Of a DNA stretch of 64,000 nt, positions 32,767-42,054 are shown piece by piece. The first letter of the stretch is position 1; each line of letters begins with the position of its first letter. The notes below the pieces were generated by a model that worked only from the letters and a program-made list of their open reading frames with translations, searched no databases and was not told where the DNA came from. The translations under genes and the position numbers were made by a program. Source of the stretch: Syntrophus aciditrophicus SB (GTDB lineage Bacteria; Desulfobacterota; Syntrophia; Syntrophales; Syntrophaceae); assembly GCF_000013405.1 (NCBI RefSeq), contig NC_007759.1, forward strand, positions 434,001-498,000, read 5' to 3'.

Positions 32767-35466
32767 TCATTTCAAACGCAGGCTGACGATGAGAGTCCCA
32801 CCCTCCTGCCACTTCCTTATAAATCCCAGCTTCCTGGCGAGGCCGAGCATCTTGTCGTTGTCGGTCATGATCTGCCCTTCGATTTCCCCCAGACCTTTCC
32901 GCCGGCCGTAGTCGATGATGAGGTGCAAGAGCTTGGAGGCCAGTCCTTTTCTCTGATAGTCGTCATGAACAAGCAGGGCGAATTCACCGGAGTTTTTAAC
33001 CGGGTCCGCGTGAAGCGTCCCCACGGCGATGATTCTTCTCTTACCGCTTTCCACGATTTCCGCGACAATGGCCAGGTGCCGGTCGTAGTCCGTGTCGCAG
33101 AACAGGACGAGCCACTCGTGGGTGATGCTGGTCAGGGAAGAGAAGAACCGGGTGCGAAGCGTTTCCGGTGACAGGCTGGAAACAAACTCGCGGGCCAGGG
33201 GTTCGTCTTCCGGTCGAATCGGCCTCAGCACGACCGGGGTTCCGTCCGTGAGCCTCCAGTTCTCGATCAGCTTGATCGGATAAGGACTGATGACCAGGTG
33301 TGGATACTGCGAACGGTAGTCGATGAACAGCCAGTCTTCGCTGGATTGGATTCCGAGGACAATCCGGGCATTGAGGGCGCAGGGTCTGCCGTCTGAGATG
33401 ACCAGCGGATTGATTTCAATTTCCGCGATTTCCGGGAAATCGACGATCAAATTGGAAAAATTCACGAGAACTTCCTCGAGCGCATTGAGATCCGCGGGCG
33501 TTTTACCGCGATACCCCTGAATCAGGCTGTATGCCTTCGTCTCTTCCATCAGCCGTTTGGCGAGTGTGCGGTTGAGGGGAGGCAGGCCGATGGAGAAATC
33601 CCGGATCAGATCCGCGTTTCTCCCTCCCATCCCGAAGAGGATGAAGGAGCCGAAATCCTTGTCTCTTTGTGATCCCACAATGAGCTGGTAATCCACGTTT
33701 TCGATCATCTTCTGCAGAGTGATTCCCTCGATGACCGCGTCCGGGGCGCGTTGTTTTACCGCGCTCATCATTCTTCCCCAGGCGGCCCGAAGTTGCTCTT
33801 CCGAAAAAATTCCCGATATCACACCGCCCGCTTCCCTTTTGTAGAGGATCTGCGGAGATGCAATTTTAATTACCACGGGGTAGCCGATTTCCTTCGCGAG
33901 GGAGAGAGCTTCTTCCAGGGTTCCGGCGAGATGCGAATCCACTGAGGGAATGCCGTAACCTGCCAGAAAGGCTTTAGATTCCCTGTCGCTTAAGAGCGTC
34001 CTTTCCTCCGAAACGGCTTTTTCGATGATCCTTCTCAGCGGCGGTTTCGAAGGGGCTTTACGTTCAGGCAATTCCGAGGGGGTCTCATAGAGCAGATCCA
34101 GGTTTCTTCGATATTTGAACATGCTGACGTAGGCCCGGACCGCTTCCTCCGGAGTTTCATAGGTGGGGATGTTGTTCTGGACCAGGAGCTCCCTGGCGTT
34201 TCTCACCTGCCTTCCCCCCATCCAGGCGGCGACGATCGGCTTGGTGGTCTTTCTCGAGCTGTCGATGACCGCCCGGGCAACGTCTTCAGGGCCCGCGATG
34301 TTCATGGGAACGTAAAGGACCAGAACGCCGTCGACTCCCGGATCATTGAGGCAGGCGTCGATGGCCTTAACATATCCGGCGGTGTCCGTATCCCCGAGCA
34401 CGTTGACGGAACTGCCTTCGCTCCATTGCGGCGGCAGGGTGTTCTTCAGCGTTTCGATGGTTTCCGGGGAAAGTCTGGCCGGTTCTCCCCCGAGATCGAT
34501 CAGGGCATCCGTCGCCATGAGGCCCGGCCCGGCATAGGCGAATTCCAGACCGGCTGCCGTTACGACGGCCAGCCTCGGTCCGCGGGGCAGTTTTCGGGAA
34601 TCCAGAACTCCGGCGGCCTGGAACAGACCCGCAATGTCCTTGACCCGGATCACGCCCACCCTTTTGAACGCCGCTTCGTATATCGCGTCGTTGCCTACCG
34701 CGGCATCGGTGTATTTCGCTGCCTTCGTCATCTCGGTCAACCTTCCGGGCTTGAGGACGACAATGGGCTTGCGGAGGGCGAACGCCCTGGCGGCGCTCAT
34801 GAATTTTCTCGCGTTGCCGACTCCCTCCATGTAAATCAGGATGCTCTTCGTGTTCCAGTCATCACTGAGAAAGTCGATCAGATCTCCGAAGCCGATATCG
34901 ATCATCGAGCCCAGGGAGGCGAACATGCTGAAGCCCACATGGGCATCGATCGCCCAGTTCAGGATCGCGCTGCCCAGGGACGCGCTTTCGGAGATGAAGG
35001 CGATATTTCCGGGCGGGGGGGTGTTTTCGATGAAAGTGGTATTGAGTCCCACATCGGGCCTGATGAAGCCCAGACAGTTCGGACCCAGGATGCGCATGCC
35101 GTACCGCTGACGGATATCCGATATCCGGCGCTCCCGAAGCAGTCCCCCCGCTCCCGTTTCCTTGAAGCCGGCGGAGATGATCACGGCGCCGTCCACACCG
35201 GCTCTGCCGCATTGTTCCACCACATCGGGCACCCCTTCTGCCGGGGTGGCGATCACCGCGAGGTCCACATGTTCGGGAATGCCGCGGATGTCAGGATAGC
35301 ATGCGCGATTTAACAGGGTGCTCCTGCGCGGATTGACAGGAAAGATCTTTCTGTCTTTTGAACTGAGCAGGTTGGTCAGGAGAAGCCTGCCGACAGAGCC
35401 TGTTCTGTCCGAGGCGCCGATCAACGCGATGGTTTTCGGGTCGAAAACACTGGAAAGAATCGCCAT
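32767..35466 (-). CDS. Pat-like NDP-forming acyl-CoA synthetase-GNAT protein
   Basis: An 899-residue protein: CoA-binding and ligase domains (~1-460, GASDRTGSVG, RILGPNCLGF, AFISESASLGSA), ATP-grasp domain (~480-700, GYPVVIKIASPQILYKREAGGV, EIEINPL) and a C-terminal GNAT domain (~725-899, VLRPIRPEDEPLAREF, VHDDYQRKGLASKLLH). This order is that of the lysine acetyltransferases Pat/PatZ, which inactivate acetyl-CoA synthetase. The phospho-histidine required for ADP-forming synthetase activity is Tyr252 here (KAAKYTDAAVGND), so the first part is likely a sensor or pseudo-enzyme. A paralogue with His at the same position is encoded at 36222-38324. Confidence 0.85.
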   Translation of the reverse strand: MAILSSVFDPKTIALIGASDRTGSVGRLLLTNLLSSKDRKIFPVNPRRSTLLNRACYPDIRGIPEHVDLAVIATPAEGVPDVVEQCGRAGVDGAVIISAGFKETGAGGLLRERRISDIRQRYGMRILGPNCLGFIRPDVGLNTTFIENTPPPGNIAFISESASLGSAILNWAIDAHVGFSMFASLGSMIDIGFGDLIDFLSDDWNTKSILIYMEGVGNARKFMSAARAFALRKPIVVLKPGRLTEMTKAAKYTDAAVGNDAIYEAAFKRVGVIRVKDIAGLFQAAGVLDSRKLPRGPRLAVVTAAGLEFAYAGPGLMATDALIDLGGEPARLSPETIETLKNTLPPQWSEGSSVNVLGDTDTAGYVKAIDACLNDPGVDGVLVLYVPMNIAGPEDVARAVIDSSRKTTKPIVAAWMGGRQVRNARELLVQNNIPTYETPEEAVRAYVSMFKYRRNLDLLYETPSELPERKAPSKPPLRRIIEKAVSEERTLLSDRESKAFLAGYGIPSVDSHLAGTLEEALSLAKEIGYPVVIKIASPQILYKREAGGVISGIFSEEQLRAAWGRMMSAVKQRAPDAVIEGITLQKMIENVDYQLIVGSQRDKDFGSFILFGMGGRNADLIRDFSIGLPPLNRTLAKRLMEETKAYSLIQGYRGKTPADLNALEEVLVNFSNLIVDFPEIAEIEINPLVISDGRPCALNARIVLGIQSSEDWLFIDYRSQYPHLVISPYPIKLIENWRLTDGTPVVLRPIRPEDEPLAREFVSSLSPETLRTRFFSSLTSITHEWLVLFCDTDYDRHLAIVAEIVESGKRRIIAVGTLHADPVKNSGEFALLVHDDYQRKGLASKLLHLIIDYGRRKGLGEIEGQIMTDNDKMLGLARKLGFIRKWQEGGTLIVSLRLK

Positions 35467-35652
35467 CTGTCGCCTCCATCATCCCTGCCGAAGCCTGTTG
35501 AATTCTGATATTGTCTTATAAAGTCTTGAATTTCCGTAAAAAAAGGAAAATTTTCCATTCTATAGCGGAAAAAACCGGGAAAGAAAACAAATTTATTCCG
35601 CCTGAACCAGGAGGATAAAATGAAAAAAATTCAGACGGGTTTATGGACGGGT

Positions 35653-36204
35653 TCATGTCTGTTTCTCGAAATGGTGATAATCCCGGATATGAAGAAAAAG
35701 GCCGCCCCAGCGCCAGCCCAGCCGCAGAAAGGCCTGGACGACGGGAGAAGATTCCGTCAGGGCGCCCGGGGCCTCCGGACGGTAAAGGGCTCCCGGAGGA
35801 AGTATCGCGCCGTTTTCATAGACTACGGGGTTCTGGAAGGGGTTGAAATCGACGGCCAGGCCCGAGGCGTGACGGGAGAGTCTCCGGGTTCCGGCGATAA
35901 AACGGTAATTGAAGGCCGAGGAATTGTTGGCCGCCATGGAGGCCTCATCCGACCAGTCGTATCGCGCGATAGGAATGACCGAGCGCAGAGGGAAGCGCGC
36001 CTCCCGGATCAGGCTGAAAATTTCGTGAATATCCCGTTCGACGGACGAATGGACCAGAAGCTGACCGCCATGGAGCCTCCCATCAAAGCCGTAATAGGAA
36101 ACGTTAACAAGGCAAAGGGCGGCCAGGACGGCTTCCGGGGCCGGGCAGCCGGAAACCGCTTCCCTGAAGGTCATGGCGCTGTCGGAAACAGCGATTTCGT
36201 TCAC
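35653..36204 (-). CDS. M15-family D-Ala-D-Ala carboxypeptidase-like protein
   Basis: The 183-residue product has the zinc-site pattern of M15 peptidases: SRHASGLAVDFNPF (first His and Asp ligands) and DYHHFEK (last His ligand) near the C terminus, with ARYDWSDEASMAANNSSAFNY between. No signal peptide is obvious, so it may act in the cytoplasm or be exported another way. It starts 18 bases after the acyl-CoA synthetase stop on the same strand and may be cotranscribed with it, though no functional link is evident. Confidence 0.78.
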   Translation of the reverse strand: MNEIAVSDSAMTFREAVSGCPAPEAVLAALCLVNVSYYGFDGRLHGGQLLVHSSVERDIHEIFSLIREARFPLRSVIPIARYDWSDEASMAANNSSAFNYRFIAGTRRLSRHASGLAVDFNPFQNPVVYENGAILPPGALYRPEAPGALTESSPVVQAFLRLGWRWGGLFLHIRDYHHFEKQT

Positions 36205-36221
36205 AGGGCGTTCCTCCGTTT

Positions 36222-38324
36222 TTATCCCGGCACGTTGTCGTCTTTGATGAGAATCCGGGCATCGGCCAGCGATATTCCCTGTCCGGCCGCATGAACGAAA
36301 ACGGGATTCAGATCGATTTCGGCGATCTGGGGAACGGCGTTAAGCAAAGCCGCGACCCGGCAGATGAGATCGCTCAGGGCCTCCACGTCGCGCGGAGCCT
36401 GCCCCCGGCTTCCCTGTAGAATCGGCCACGACCGGAGTTCCTGCAGCATATCCAGCGCCTCTGAGGGGGTTACCGGGGCGATGCGGACAGCGGAGTTTCG
36501 GAATATTTCCAGGAATATCCCGCCCACACCGGCCACCACGACAGGTCCGAAAACGGGATCCTGTCTGCCGCCGACAAAGCATTCCAGACCTTCGGAGACC
36601 ATTTCCTGAACGAGAAACCCCTCTACGGAAACATTTGGGAATTTTTCCTTGACGGAGATGCGGATTTCCGCCAGGGCTCGCATCAAAGAGATCCGGTCGG
36701 TCAGATTCAATCTAACCCCGCCGACGTCCGACTTGTGCGAGGCCTCGCTGGAAAGAAGCTTAACCGCTACGGGGAAGGTGATGTTCAGGCCGTCCAGATC
36801 GTCGGCCTCCGATATTTTCCAGCTTCTGACAAAGCTCAGCCCCGCGGCGGTCAGCAGGTCGATGCATTCATCGGCCAGGGGATGCCGTTTTTCCCGGATC
36901 AAGCGGTCCAGGCGGGCATGGGCCTCCGGAAGGACAAAGGAAAAGGTTCTGCTTCTGCCCCGGGTGTCCCGCCGCTCTCTCTGCCGCGCGTAGGCCGCCG
37001 AGGCATTGAGGGCTTTGATGGCCGCCAGGGGGCTGGCATAGACGGGATAGTTTTTGACGAGCTCCGTGGTTTCCGCAACGTCGGTGATGGCGGCGACCGC
37101 CACAGGCTTATTGTATTTCCGGATCAGGCCGTCCAGTTCCCCCAGAAACGTTCGCGACATTTCCGCCTCGTAGTGGGACTGGTAGATGTGATTGAAAAGG
37201 ACGCCGTCGACGCAATCGAGCTTGAGCGTTTCTTCCAGAATCCGGCCATAGATCCGGTAATCGAAGATTTCTCCCAGATCGAGAGGGTTCTGACGGGCAA
37301 TGACCCGCTGCCGATAAAGGGTGTCCAGTTTATCGAAAAAACTGTCGGGGAAAGGAACCAGTTCGAAACCATACTGGGAACAGGCATCGGCGCTGATGAC
37401 GGCATGTCCTCCAGAACGGGACAATACGGCGATCCGCCGGCCCCGCATCAGAGGCTGCTGGAGGATTTTGACGGAGCGAATCGCTTCCTCATCGTCCTCC
37501 ACCCGAATGATGGCTGCCTGACGGCAGAGCCCGTCGACTACATCGTCACTGGCGGACAGAGCGGCGGAATGGGAGCGGGCGATCAGGGCGCTCTGGGGGT
37601 TGCGGTTGGCTTTGTGAAGAATGACGGGCTTGGACGCGGACAGGGCGGTATGGAAGAAATCCCGCCCTCGTTTGAAGCCTTCCAGATAAATGATCACCTG
37701 GTCCGTATGTTCGTCTTCAAGAAAATATTCGAGAAAATCCGTTTCGTCGATCTGGAGCTTATTGCCGATGCTGACCATCTTGCCCGGCCGGACGGAATTC
37801 TCCGGAAGGTGCTCGAGGTAATAATGGCCGATGCCGCCGCTCTGGGAGATGATGCCCACCCGTCCGCCGGGCAGAGTATTTTTGTAGAGAAGAAAAGGCA
37901 TGAGAAGGTTGAGATCGTAGTTGACCGCTCCGATGCAGTTGGGGCCGATGAAACGGATGTCGTGGCAGGCGGCGATATCCAGGAGTTTTTCCTCCAGGGC
38001 ATTGCTTTTTTCTCTGGAAAATTCGCTGAAACCGCCGGACTCGATCACCACGCGGCGGATTCCCAGCTTCCCGCATTCCTCCAGCTGATCGGGGATTGCA
38101 GCCGCCGGGATAATGAAAAGAGCCAGGTCAGGTACTTCCGGAAGGTCAGCGACATTTCTATATACATGAACGCCGGCGATTTCACCTTCTTCGCTGCCCA
38201 CTCCGTATAACCTGACTGTACAGCCCCGCTGAACATTGTTGATCAGGATGAGATGGCCCAAGTTCTGCTTCGTGGGAGACGCCCCCACCACGACCATGCT
38301 TCGCGGATAAAAAAAAGTTTTCAT
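36222..38324 (-). CDS. ADP-forming acyl-CoA synthetase (fused alpha-beta)
   Basis: A 700-residue NDP-forming acyl-CoA synthetase. It has a CoA-binding domain (MVVVGASPTKQNLGHLI), ligase domain with RFIGPNCIGA and GIISQSGGIGHYY, the phospho-histidine motif ARSHSAALSASDD (His252), and a C-terminal ATP-grasp domain (FPVAVKLLSSEASHKSDVGGV, QEMVSEGLECFVGGRQDP, EIDLNPVFVH). These enzymes convert acyl-CoA plus ADP and phosphate to acid, CoA and ATP and suit an energy-limited fermenter. Compared with the paralogue at 32767-35466 it keeps the catalytic His and lacks a GNAT domain. Acyl specificity is unknown. Confidence 0.85.
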   Translation of the reverse strand: MKTFFYPRSMVVVGASPTKQNLGHLILINNVQRGCTVRLYGVGSEEGEIAGVHVYRNVADLPEVPDLALFIIPAAAIPDQLEECGKLGIRRVVIESGGFSEFSREKSNALEEKLLDIAACHDIRFIGPNCIGAVNYDLNLLMPFLLYKNTLPGGRVGIISQSGGIGHYYLEHLPENSVRPGKMVSIGNKLQIDETDFLEYFLEDEHTDQVIIYLEGFKRGRDFFHTALSASKPVILHKANRNPQSALIARSHSAALSASDDVVDGLCRQAAIIRVEDDEEAIRSVKILQQPLMRGRRIAVLSRSGGHAVISADACSQYGFELVPFPDSFFDKLDTLYRQRVIARQNPLDLGEIFDYRIYGRILEETLKLDCVDGVLFNHIYQSHYEAEMSRTFLGELDGLIRKYNKPVAVAAITDVAETTELVKNYPVYASPLAAIKALNASAAYARQRERRDTRGRSRTFSFVLPEAHARLDRLIREKRHPLADECIDLLTAAGLSFVRSWKISEADDLDGLNITFPVAVKLLSSEASHKSDVGGVRLNLTDRISLMRALAEIRISVKEKFPNVSVEGFLVQEMVSEGLECFVGGRQDPVFGPVVVAGVGGIFLEIFRNSAVRIAPVTPSEALDMLQELRSWPILQGSRGQAPRDVEALSDLICRVAALLNAVPQIAEIDLNPVFVHAAGQGISLADARILIKDDNVPG

Positions 38325-38930
38325 GACATTTTCCTTTTTTTCAGAGAGGGTAAGAGAATCTCCTTTACCAGGACAGTTTCAGCAATCGATCCCGCTTTCA
38401 TTGCCGCTGCTCCGCATCGGGCCTGACCGGGGTGCGTCAACGTCAAAAGCAGGAAGAGTACACAAAGAGGTGACTCGGAAGTTAACAGAAAACCGGCAGC
38501 AAAGGAAAGAATGTAATGGAGGAGTTTCTAATAAATTGCCTGGAGAGTGTCAACCGCAAAAATTTTTTGCCGGTTGAGCCCTTTCCATACGAAGGCGGGC
38601 ACCCGCCGTACAGGATTCGACAGGGGCTCCCCCTCGTACCCTCGTACGGGTTGCAGACGGGTTGGCATTCAGCCCCCGGCGGGGAAATTCAGGGGCTTCC
38701 CTCGCGCGGGTTGCAGACGGGACGCAAATCAGATTGAAAAACTGGTGACCTCGGCTCCTTCTCGCTCAGGTTGCAGACGGAGAAACCTGCCCGTGACCGT
38801 TTTTGCGCCAGGAGGAATTTATTCCTCGCCTGCAACATTGAGGTTGCGTTCAGAGGATTCCAGAGCATAATGGTGCTGCCTGTTCCATCAGGAAGCTTGA
38901 AAGGAATGGAATCGCGGGAGAAAAAATTTC
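38325..38930 (+). other. Intergenic region containing a 60-base-period repeat
   Basis: About 600 bases between divergent genes. A weak small frame starts at ATG 38516, but its coding status is doubtful. The frame 38547-38870 is open through all three repeats (arginine-rich GCRR every 20 residues), yet looks like a product of the repeat. The 3' part would contain the promoter of the DUF1460 gene. Confidence 0.5.
38641..38782. repeat. Three short repeats at exact 60-base spacing
   Basis: GGTTGCAGACGG occurs at 38649-38660, 38709-38720 and 38769-38780, each preceded by CTCG and two variable bases (starts 38641, 38701, 38761). Similarity extends to ~24 bases between copies 1 and 2 and less in copy 3. 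The intervening ~35-40 bases are unrelated. No cas genes are near, and the copies are imperfect. Confidence 0.65.
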
Positions 38931-39743
38931 ATGAACCCTTCAGAAGAAAACGAACAAGCCATTCTTCATACCCCGGAAGACATCCGGATTTTTAGGGAGA
39001 TTGCTGGTATGCCGGTGCGCGGCGGAGGCTGTGATTTTTCCTCCGGCGCCGGCATTGCGGCTGCGGGGCTCGCCTTTCTGGGCAGGCCGTATGGGGCGCA
39101 TACGCTGGAAGGGGAAGGACCGGAGCGGCTGGTCATCAATCTACGGGAGCTGGACTGTTTTACCCTGGTGGAAAATGCCGTGGTTCTGGAGCGGCTGTTT
39201 CGGACCGGAGCGACGGGGTTTCCCGATTATGCCGCGACTCTGAGGCGATTGCGCTATCGGAACGGAATCCTGGACGGTTTTGCCTCCCGGCTCCATTATT
39301 TTTCGGACTGGCTTTTCGATGCCGGGGCGAAGGGATTTCTCCGTGATGTGACGGCGGACCTGGGGGGGCAGTGGCTGGTCAAGTCGATTTCTTACATGAC
39401 GGATCACCCGGAACGTTATCCCGCCCTCGAAGACGAAGAAACCTTCCTGCGGTTGAGGGAGATCGAGGGGCGCCTGTCCGCGCGGCCACTGGTTTTCCTT
39501 CCCCGGGAGAAGCTGAGGAGAGTCGAGGATCGGTTCCAGGACGGCGATATCCTGGCGATCACGACCGGCAAGGGCGGCATGGATGTAGTCCATGCGGGGA
39601 TCGCCCTCCGCCTGCGACGCCGGGTCCACTTTCTCCATGCTTCGAGCCTTGCCGGAAAGGTGCTGATCAGCCCGGAAACGCTTTATGGATACCTGATGAA
39701 AAAGAAGGGGCGCACCGGGGTGATCGTGGCAAGAGTCGTTTAA
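38931..39743 (+). CDS. DUF1460 (NlpC/P60-like) protein
   Basis: The 270-residue product matches the DUF1460 family, predicted N-acetylmuramoyl-L-alanine amidase-like cysteine enzymes. Visible signatures are NLRELDCFTLVENAVVLE with the presumed nucleophile Cys, LHYFSDWLFDAG, FQDGDILAITTGKGGMDVVHAGIA with the His, and FLHASSLAGKVLI. No signal peptide is seen from ATG 38931; the N terminus MNPSEENEQAI is hydrophilic, although most family members are exported, so the start could be elsewhere. The upstream neighbour is divergent and the gene appears monocistronic. Confidence 0.8.
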   Translation: MNPSEENEQAILHTPEDIRIFREIAGMPVRGGGCDFSSGAGIAAAGLAFLGRPYGAHTLEGEGPERLVINLRELDCFTLVENAVVLERLFRTGATGFPDYAATLRRLRYRNGILDGFASRLHYFSDWLFDAGAKGFLRDVTADLGGQWLVKSISYMTDHPERYPALEDEETFLRLREIEGRLSARPLVFLPREKLRRVEDRFQDGDILAITTGKGGMDVVHAGIALRLRRRVHFLHASSLAGKVLISPETLYGYLMKKKGRTGVIVARVV

Positions 39744-39808
39744 CGACACCCCGGCGCGCCCACGGAATCAGGTTAAACCTTGAAGCTCGAACTTTGAACC
39801 TTCACCGT

Positions 39809-40144
39809 TTATCCCTTGATCATGATCAGCAGCATCTTGAACGGCTTTTCCGCCATGAGGGAATGGGGAGCTTCGGCGGGCATGATCAGCATGTTCCCCG
39901 CGGAAACGACGTGCGGTTTTCCCGACAGGGTAATCTTCGCTTCTCCGTCCAGGATATAGACGACGGCGTCAAAGGGGGCGGTGTGTTCGCTCAACCCCTG
40001 GCCGGCATCGAAGGAAAATAGCGTGATATTGCCGACATCCCTGTTCAGAAGGGTTTTGCTGACGATGGATCCGTCCGCGTAAGCGACCTCGGCATCCAGG
40101 TTGAAGGGGATTCCCTTCTCTTTTTCTTTTTTCTCTCCTTCCAT
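39809..40144 (-). CDS. Small cupin-domain protein
   Basis: A 111-residue single-domain cupin. The first motif is GLSEHTAPFDAVVYILDGEA and the second MLIMPAEAPHSLMA, with His, Glu-like and His positions that could bind a metal. It lies 18 bases downstream of hcp on the same strand and is probably in the hcp transcript, suggesting a role in nitrosative or oxidative stress or in sensing small molecules. No further function can be assigned. Confidence 0.8.
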   Translation of the reverse strand: MEGEKKEKEKGIPFNLDAEVAYADGSIVSKTLLNRDVGNITLFSFDAGQGLSEHTAPFDAVVYILDGEAKITLSGKPHVVSAGNMLIMPAEAPHSLMAEKPFKMLLIMIKG

Positions 40145-40161
40145 GACAATCTCCTTTCTCT

Positions 40162-41790
40162 TTAACCGAGGATCGCTTTCAGATCCTCGTCAGGTGTCGA
40201 TATGGGCATGATGTTGAAGTTCTGCACCAGGACGTTCAGGATGTTGGGGGTGACGAAGGCCGGAAGACTGGGCCCCAGCCGGATATCCCGAATTCCAAGA
40301 TGGAGCAGGGTCAGGAGGATGGCCACGGCCTTCTGCTCGTACCAGGAGAGAACCATGGACAGGGGCAGGTCGTTCACCCCGCAGCCGAAGGCGTTGGCGA
40401 GCGCCCCGGCGATGGCGATGGCCGAGTAGGCGTCATTGCACTGGCCGATGTCGAGCAGCCGGGGAATGCCGCCGATGTCTCCCAGATCCTTGTCGAAGAA
40501 GCGGAATTTTCCGCAGGCCAGGGTAAGGACCACGCAGTCCTTCGGAACCTTTTCCACGAACTCCGTGTAGTAGTTCCGTCCCGGCTTGGCGCCGTCGCAG
40601 CCCGCAACCAGGAAGAAATGGCGGATGGCCTTGCTCTTCACGCCTTCGATGACCTTGTCGGCCACGCCGAGAACGGCATTCCTGCCGAAACCGACTAATA
40701 CCGATTTCCCGGGAACATCTTCCGGAAATCCGTGCAGGGCCAGGGCTTTCTCGATTACGGGAGTGAAGTTCCGGTCGGCGATATGGGTGACCCCCGGCCA
40801 TCCCACGAGTCCGGCGGTGAAGATGTTGTCCTGGTAGGACTCCGCGGGTTTCTGGATGCAGTTGGTCGTCATGAGGATGGCGCCCGGGAAGGCGGCAAAT
40901 TCCTTTTTCTGGTTCTGCCAGGCCGTCCCGTAATGGCCGTAGAAATGGGGATGCTTCTTCAGCCCCGGATAACCGTGAGTGGGGAGCATCTCTCCATGGG
41001 TGTAGACGTTGATCCCCTTTCCGGCGGTCTGTTGCAGGAGTTCATCCAGATCCTTGAGATCGTGTCCGGAAACGAGGATGGCTTTCCCTTTCTTTGCCCC
41101 CAGGGGAACGGCGGTGGGAACGGGGTGTCCATAGGTTTCCGTGTGGGCGGCGTCGAGGAGTTCCATGGTCTTGAGGTTGATCTCCCCGCATTTCAGCACG
41201 AGGGAAACCAGGTCGTTGACTCCCAGTGCTGCATTGCGCGTAGCGGCCAGGGCTTCGTAGAGAAACCGCGTTATTGCCGCATCGGTTTTCCCGAGGATGC
41301 GGGCATGATCGGCGTAGGCCGCGACCCCCTTGATGCCGTAGATGAGGAGTTCCTTCAGGGCCAGCACATCGGGATCGGCCTGAGGATCGGATTTGATGCC
41401 CACTTTATCGCCCTGGGCGACCAGGCCCTCCAGCGTTGCCGCAGGCTGGAAAAGCGCTGACTCGTCGGCGAAGTCGGCCTTTCCTCCGGCTTTTTTCACT
41501 TTTTCCCTGAGCTGTTCGCGAAGCTTCACACCCTGGTTCAGAAGAACGACGAAACGGTCGGGATCGAAATCCACATTGGTCAGGGTGGAAAAGAGTGCTT
41601 CAACCGTAAAGCGGTCGACTTCCTCGTCGTGGATACCGACTTTGTCCGCTTCGAGGGCGCCCAGGGACAGCCCCTTCAGCTCGTAGATCAGAAGATCCTG
41701 CAGAGCCGCCACTTCCGGCGTTTTCCCGCATACGCCGCCTTTCGTGCATCCTGTTCCACCAGCCGTCTGCTCACATTGAAAACAAAACAT
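40162..41790 (-). CDS. hcp: Hydroxylamine reductase (hybrid cluster protein)
   Basis: Start set at ATG 41790, which follows AAGGAGGAAG and gives the canonical opening MFCFQCEQTAGGTGC; the frame continues upstream to 41835 but without homology. The N-terminal cysteines (CFQCEQT ... GCTKGGVCGK) bind the cubane cluster. The C-terminal half carries the hybrid-cluster ligands around LVAGCDGAKPGR, VLTLACGKFRF and DIGQCND. At 542 residues it is of normal length. Hcp reduces hydroxylamine and detoxifies NO. A TTGA-N6-TCAA site upstream (41905-41918) and the ferredoxin and Crp/Fnr genes nearby indicate an HcpR-type regulon. Confidence 0.92.
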   Translation of the reverse strand: MFCFQCEQTAGGTGCTKGGVCGKTPEVAALQDLLIYELKGLSLGALEADKVGIHDEEVDRFTVEALFSTLTNVDFDPDRFVVLLNQGVKLREQLREKVKKAGGKADFADESALFQPAATLEGLVAQGDKVGIKSDPQADPDVLALKELLIYGIKGVAAYADHARILGKTDAAITRFLYEALAATRNAALGVNDLVSLVLKCGEINLKTMELLDAAHTETYGHPVPTAVPLGAKKGKAILVSGHDLKDLDELLQQTAGKGINVYTHGEMLPTHGYPGLKKHPHFYGHYGTAWQNQKKEFAAFPGAILMTTNCIQKPAESYQDNIFTAGLVGWPGVTHIADRNFTPVIEKALALHGFPEDVPGKSVLVGFGRNAVLGVADKVIEGVKSKAIRHFFLVAGCDGAKPGRNYYTEFVEKVPKDCVVLTLACGKFRFFDKDLGDIGGIPRLLDIGQCNDAYSAIAIAGALANAFGCGVNDLPLSMVLSWYEQKAVAILLTLLHLGIRDIRLGPSLPAFVTPNILNVLVQNFNIMPISTPDEDLKAILG

Positions 41791-41833
41791 GTTCTTCCTC
41801 CTTTTCCCTGCCGGGATCGTGAATTTTTTTGTC

Positions 41834-41940
41834 ATGGGGGAAAAACTTCCTGAAAGCCCCCTTGATTTCTGGGGCCATTACCTCATAATGTTTACATTTT
41901 CTCCTTGACTTGGATCAAGAGCAAGGAATTTTTTAGGGAA
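41834..41940. repeat. Duplicated promoter block, copy A (upstream of hcp)
   Basis: About 105 bases that recur at 43013-43117 at roughly 80 percent identity by eye, in the same orientation. Shared parts include CATGGGGGAAAA, CTTCCTGAAAG, CTCATAATG and the palindromic TTGACxTGGATCAA. Each copy stands just upstream of a minus-strand gene, hcp here and the ferredoxin for copy B. Confidence 0.75.
41905..41918. promoter_or_regulatory. HcpR/FNR-type operator upstream of hcp
   Basis: TTGACTTGGATCAA has the TTGA-N6-TCAA symmetry of Crp/Fnr-family sites. It lies ~115 bases upstream of the hcp start, and a near-identical site precedes the ferredoxin and regulator genes. Confidence 0.65.
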
Positions 41941-42054
41941 AGCTTTCTTGATTGACCCGATGGGAATAAACTATTATAAAAAAACATAGCGTTTCATTCG
42001 TATCGTTTTACCGTGTCAACATAAACCAACGTATAGAAGCAAACTTCGACGAAT

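Noticed and set aside
38641-38782. CRISPR array
   Set aside because: Only three imperfect repeats, no leader and no cas genes in the window; kept as a repeat of unknown nature.
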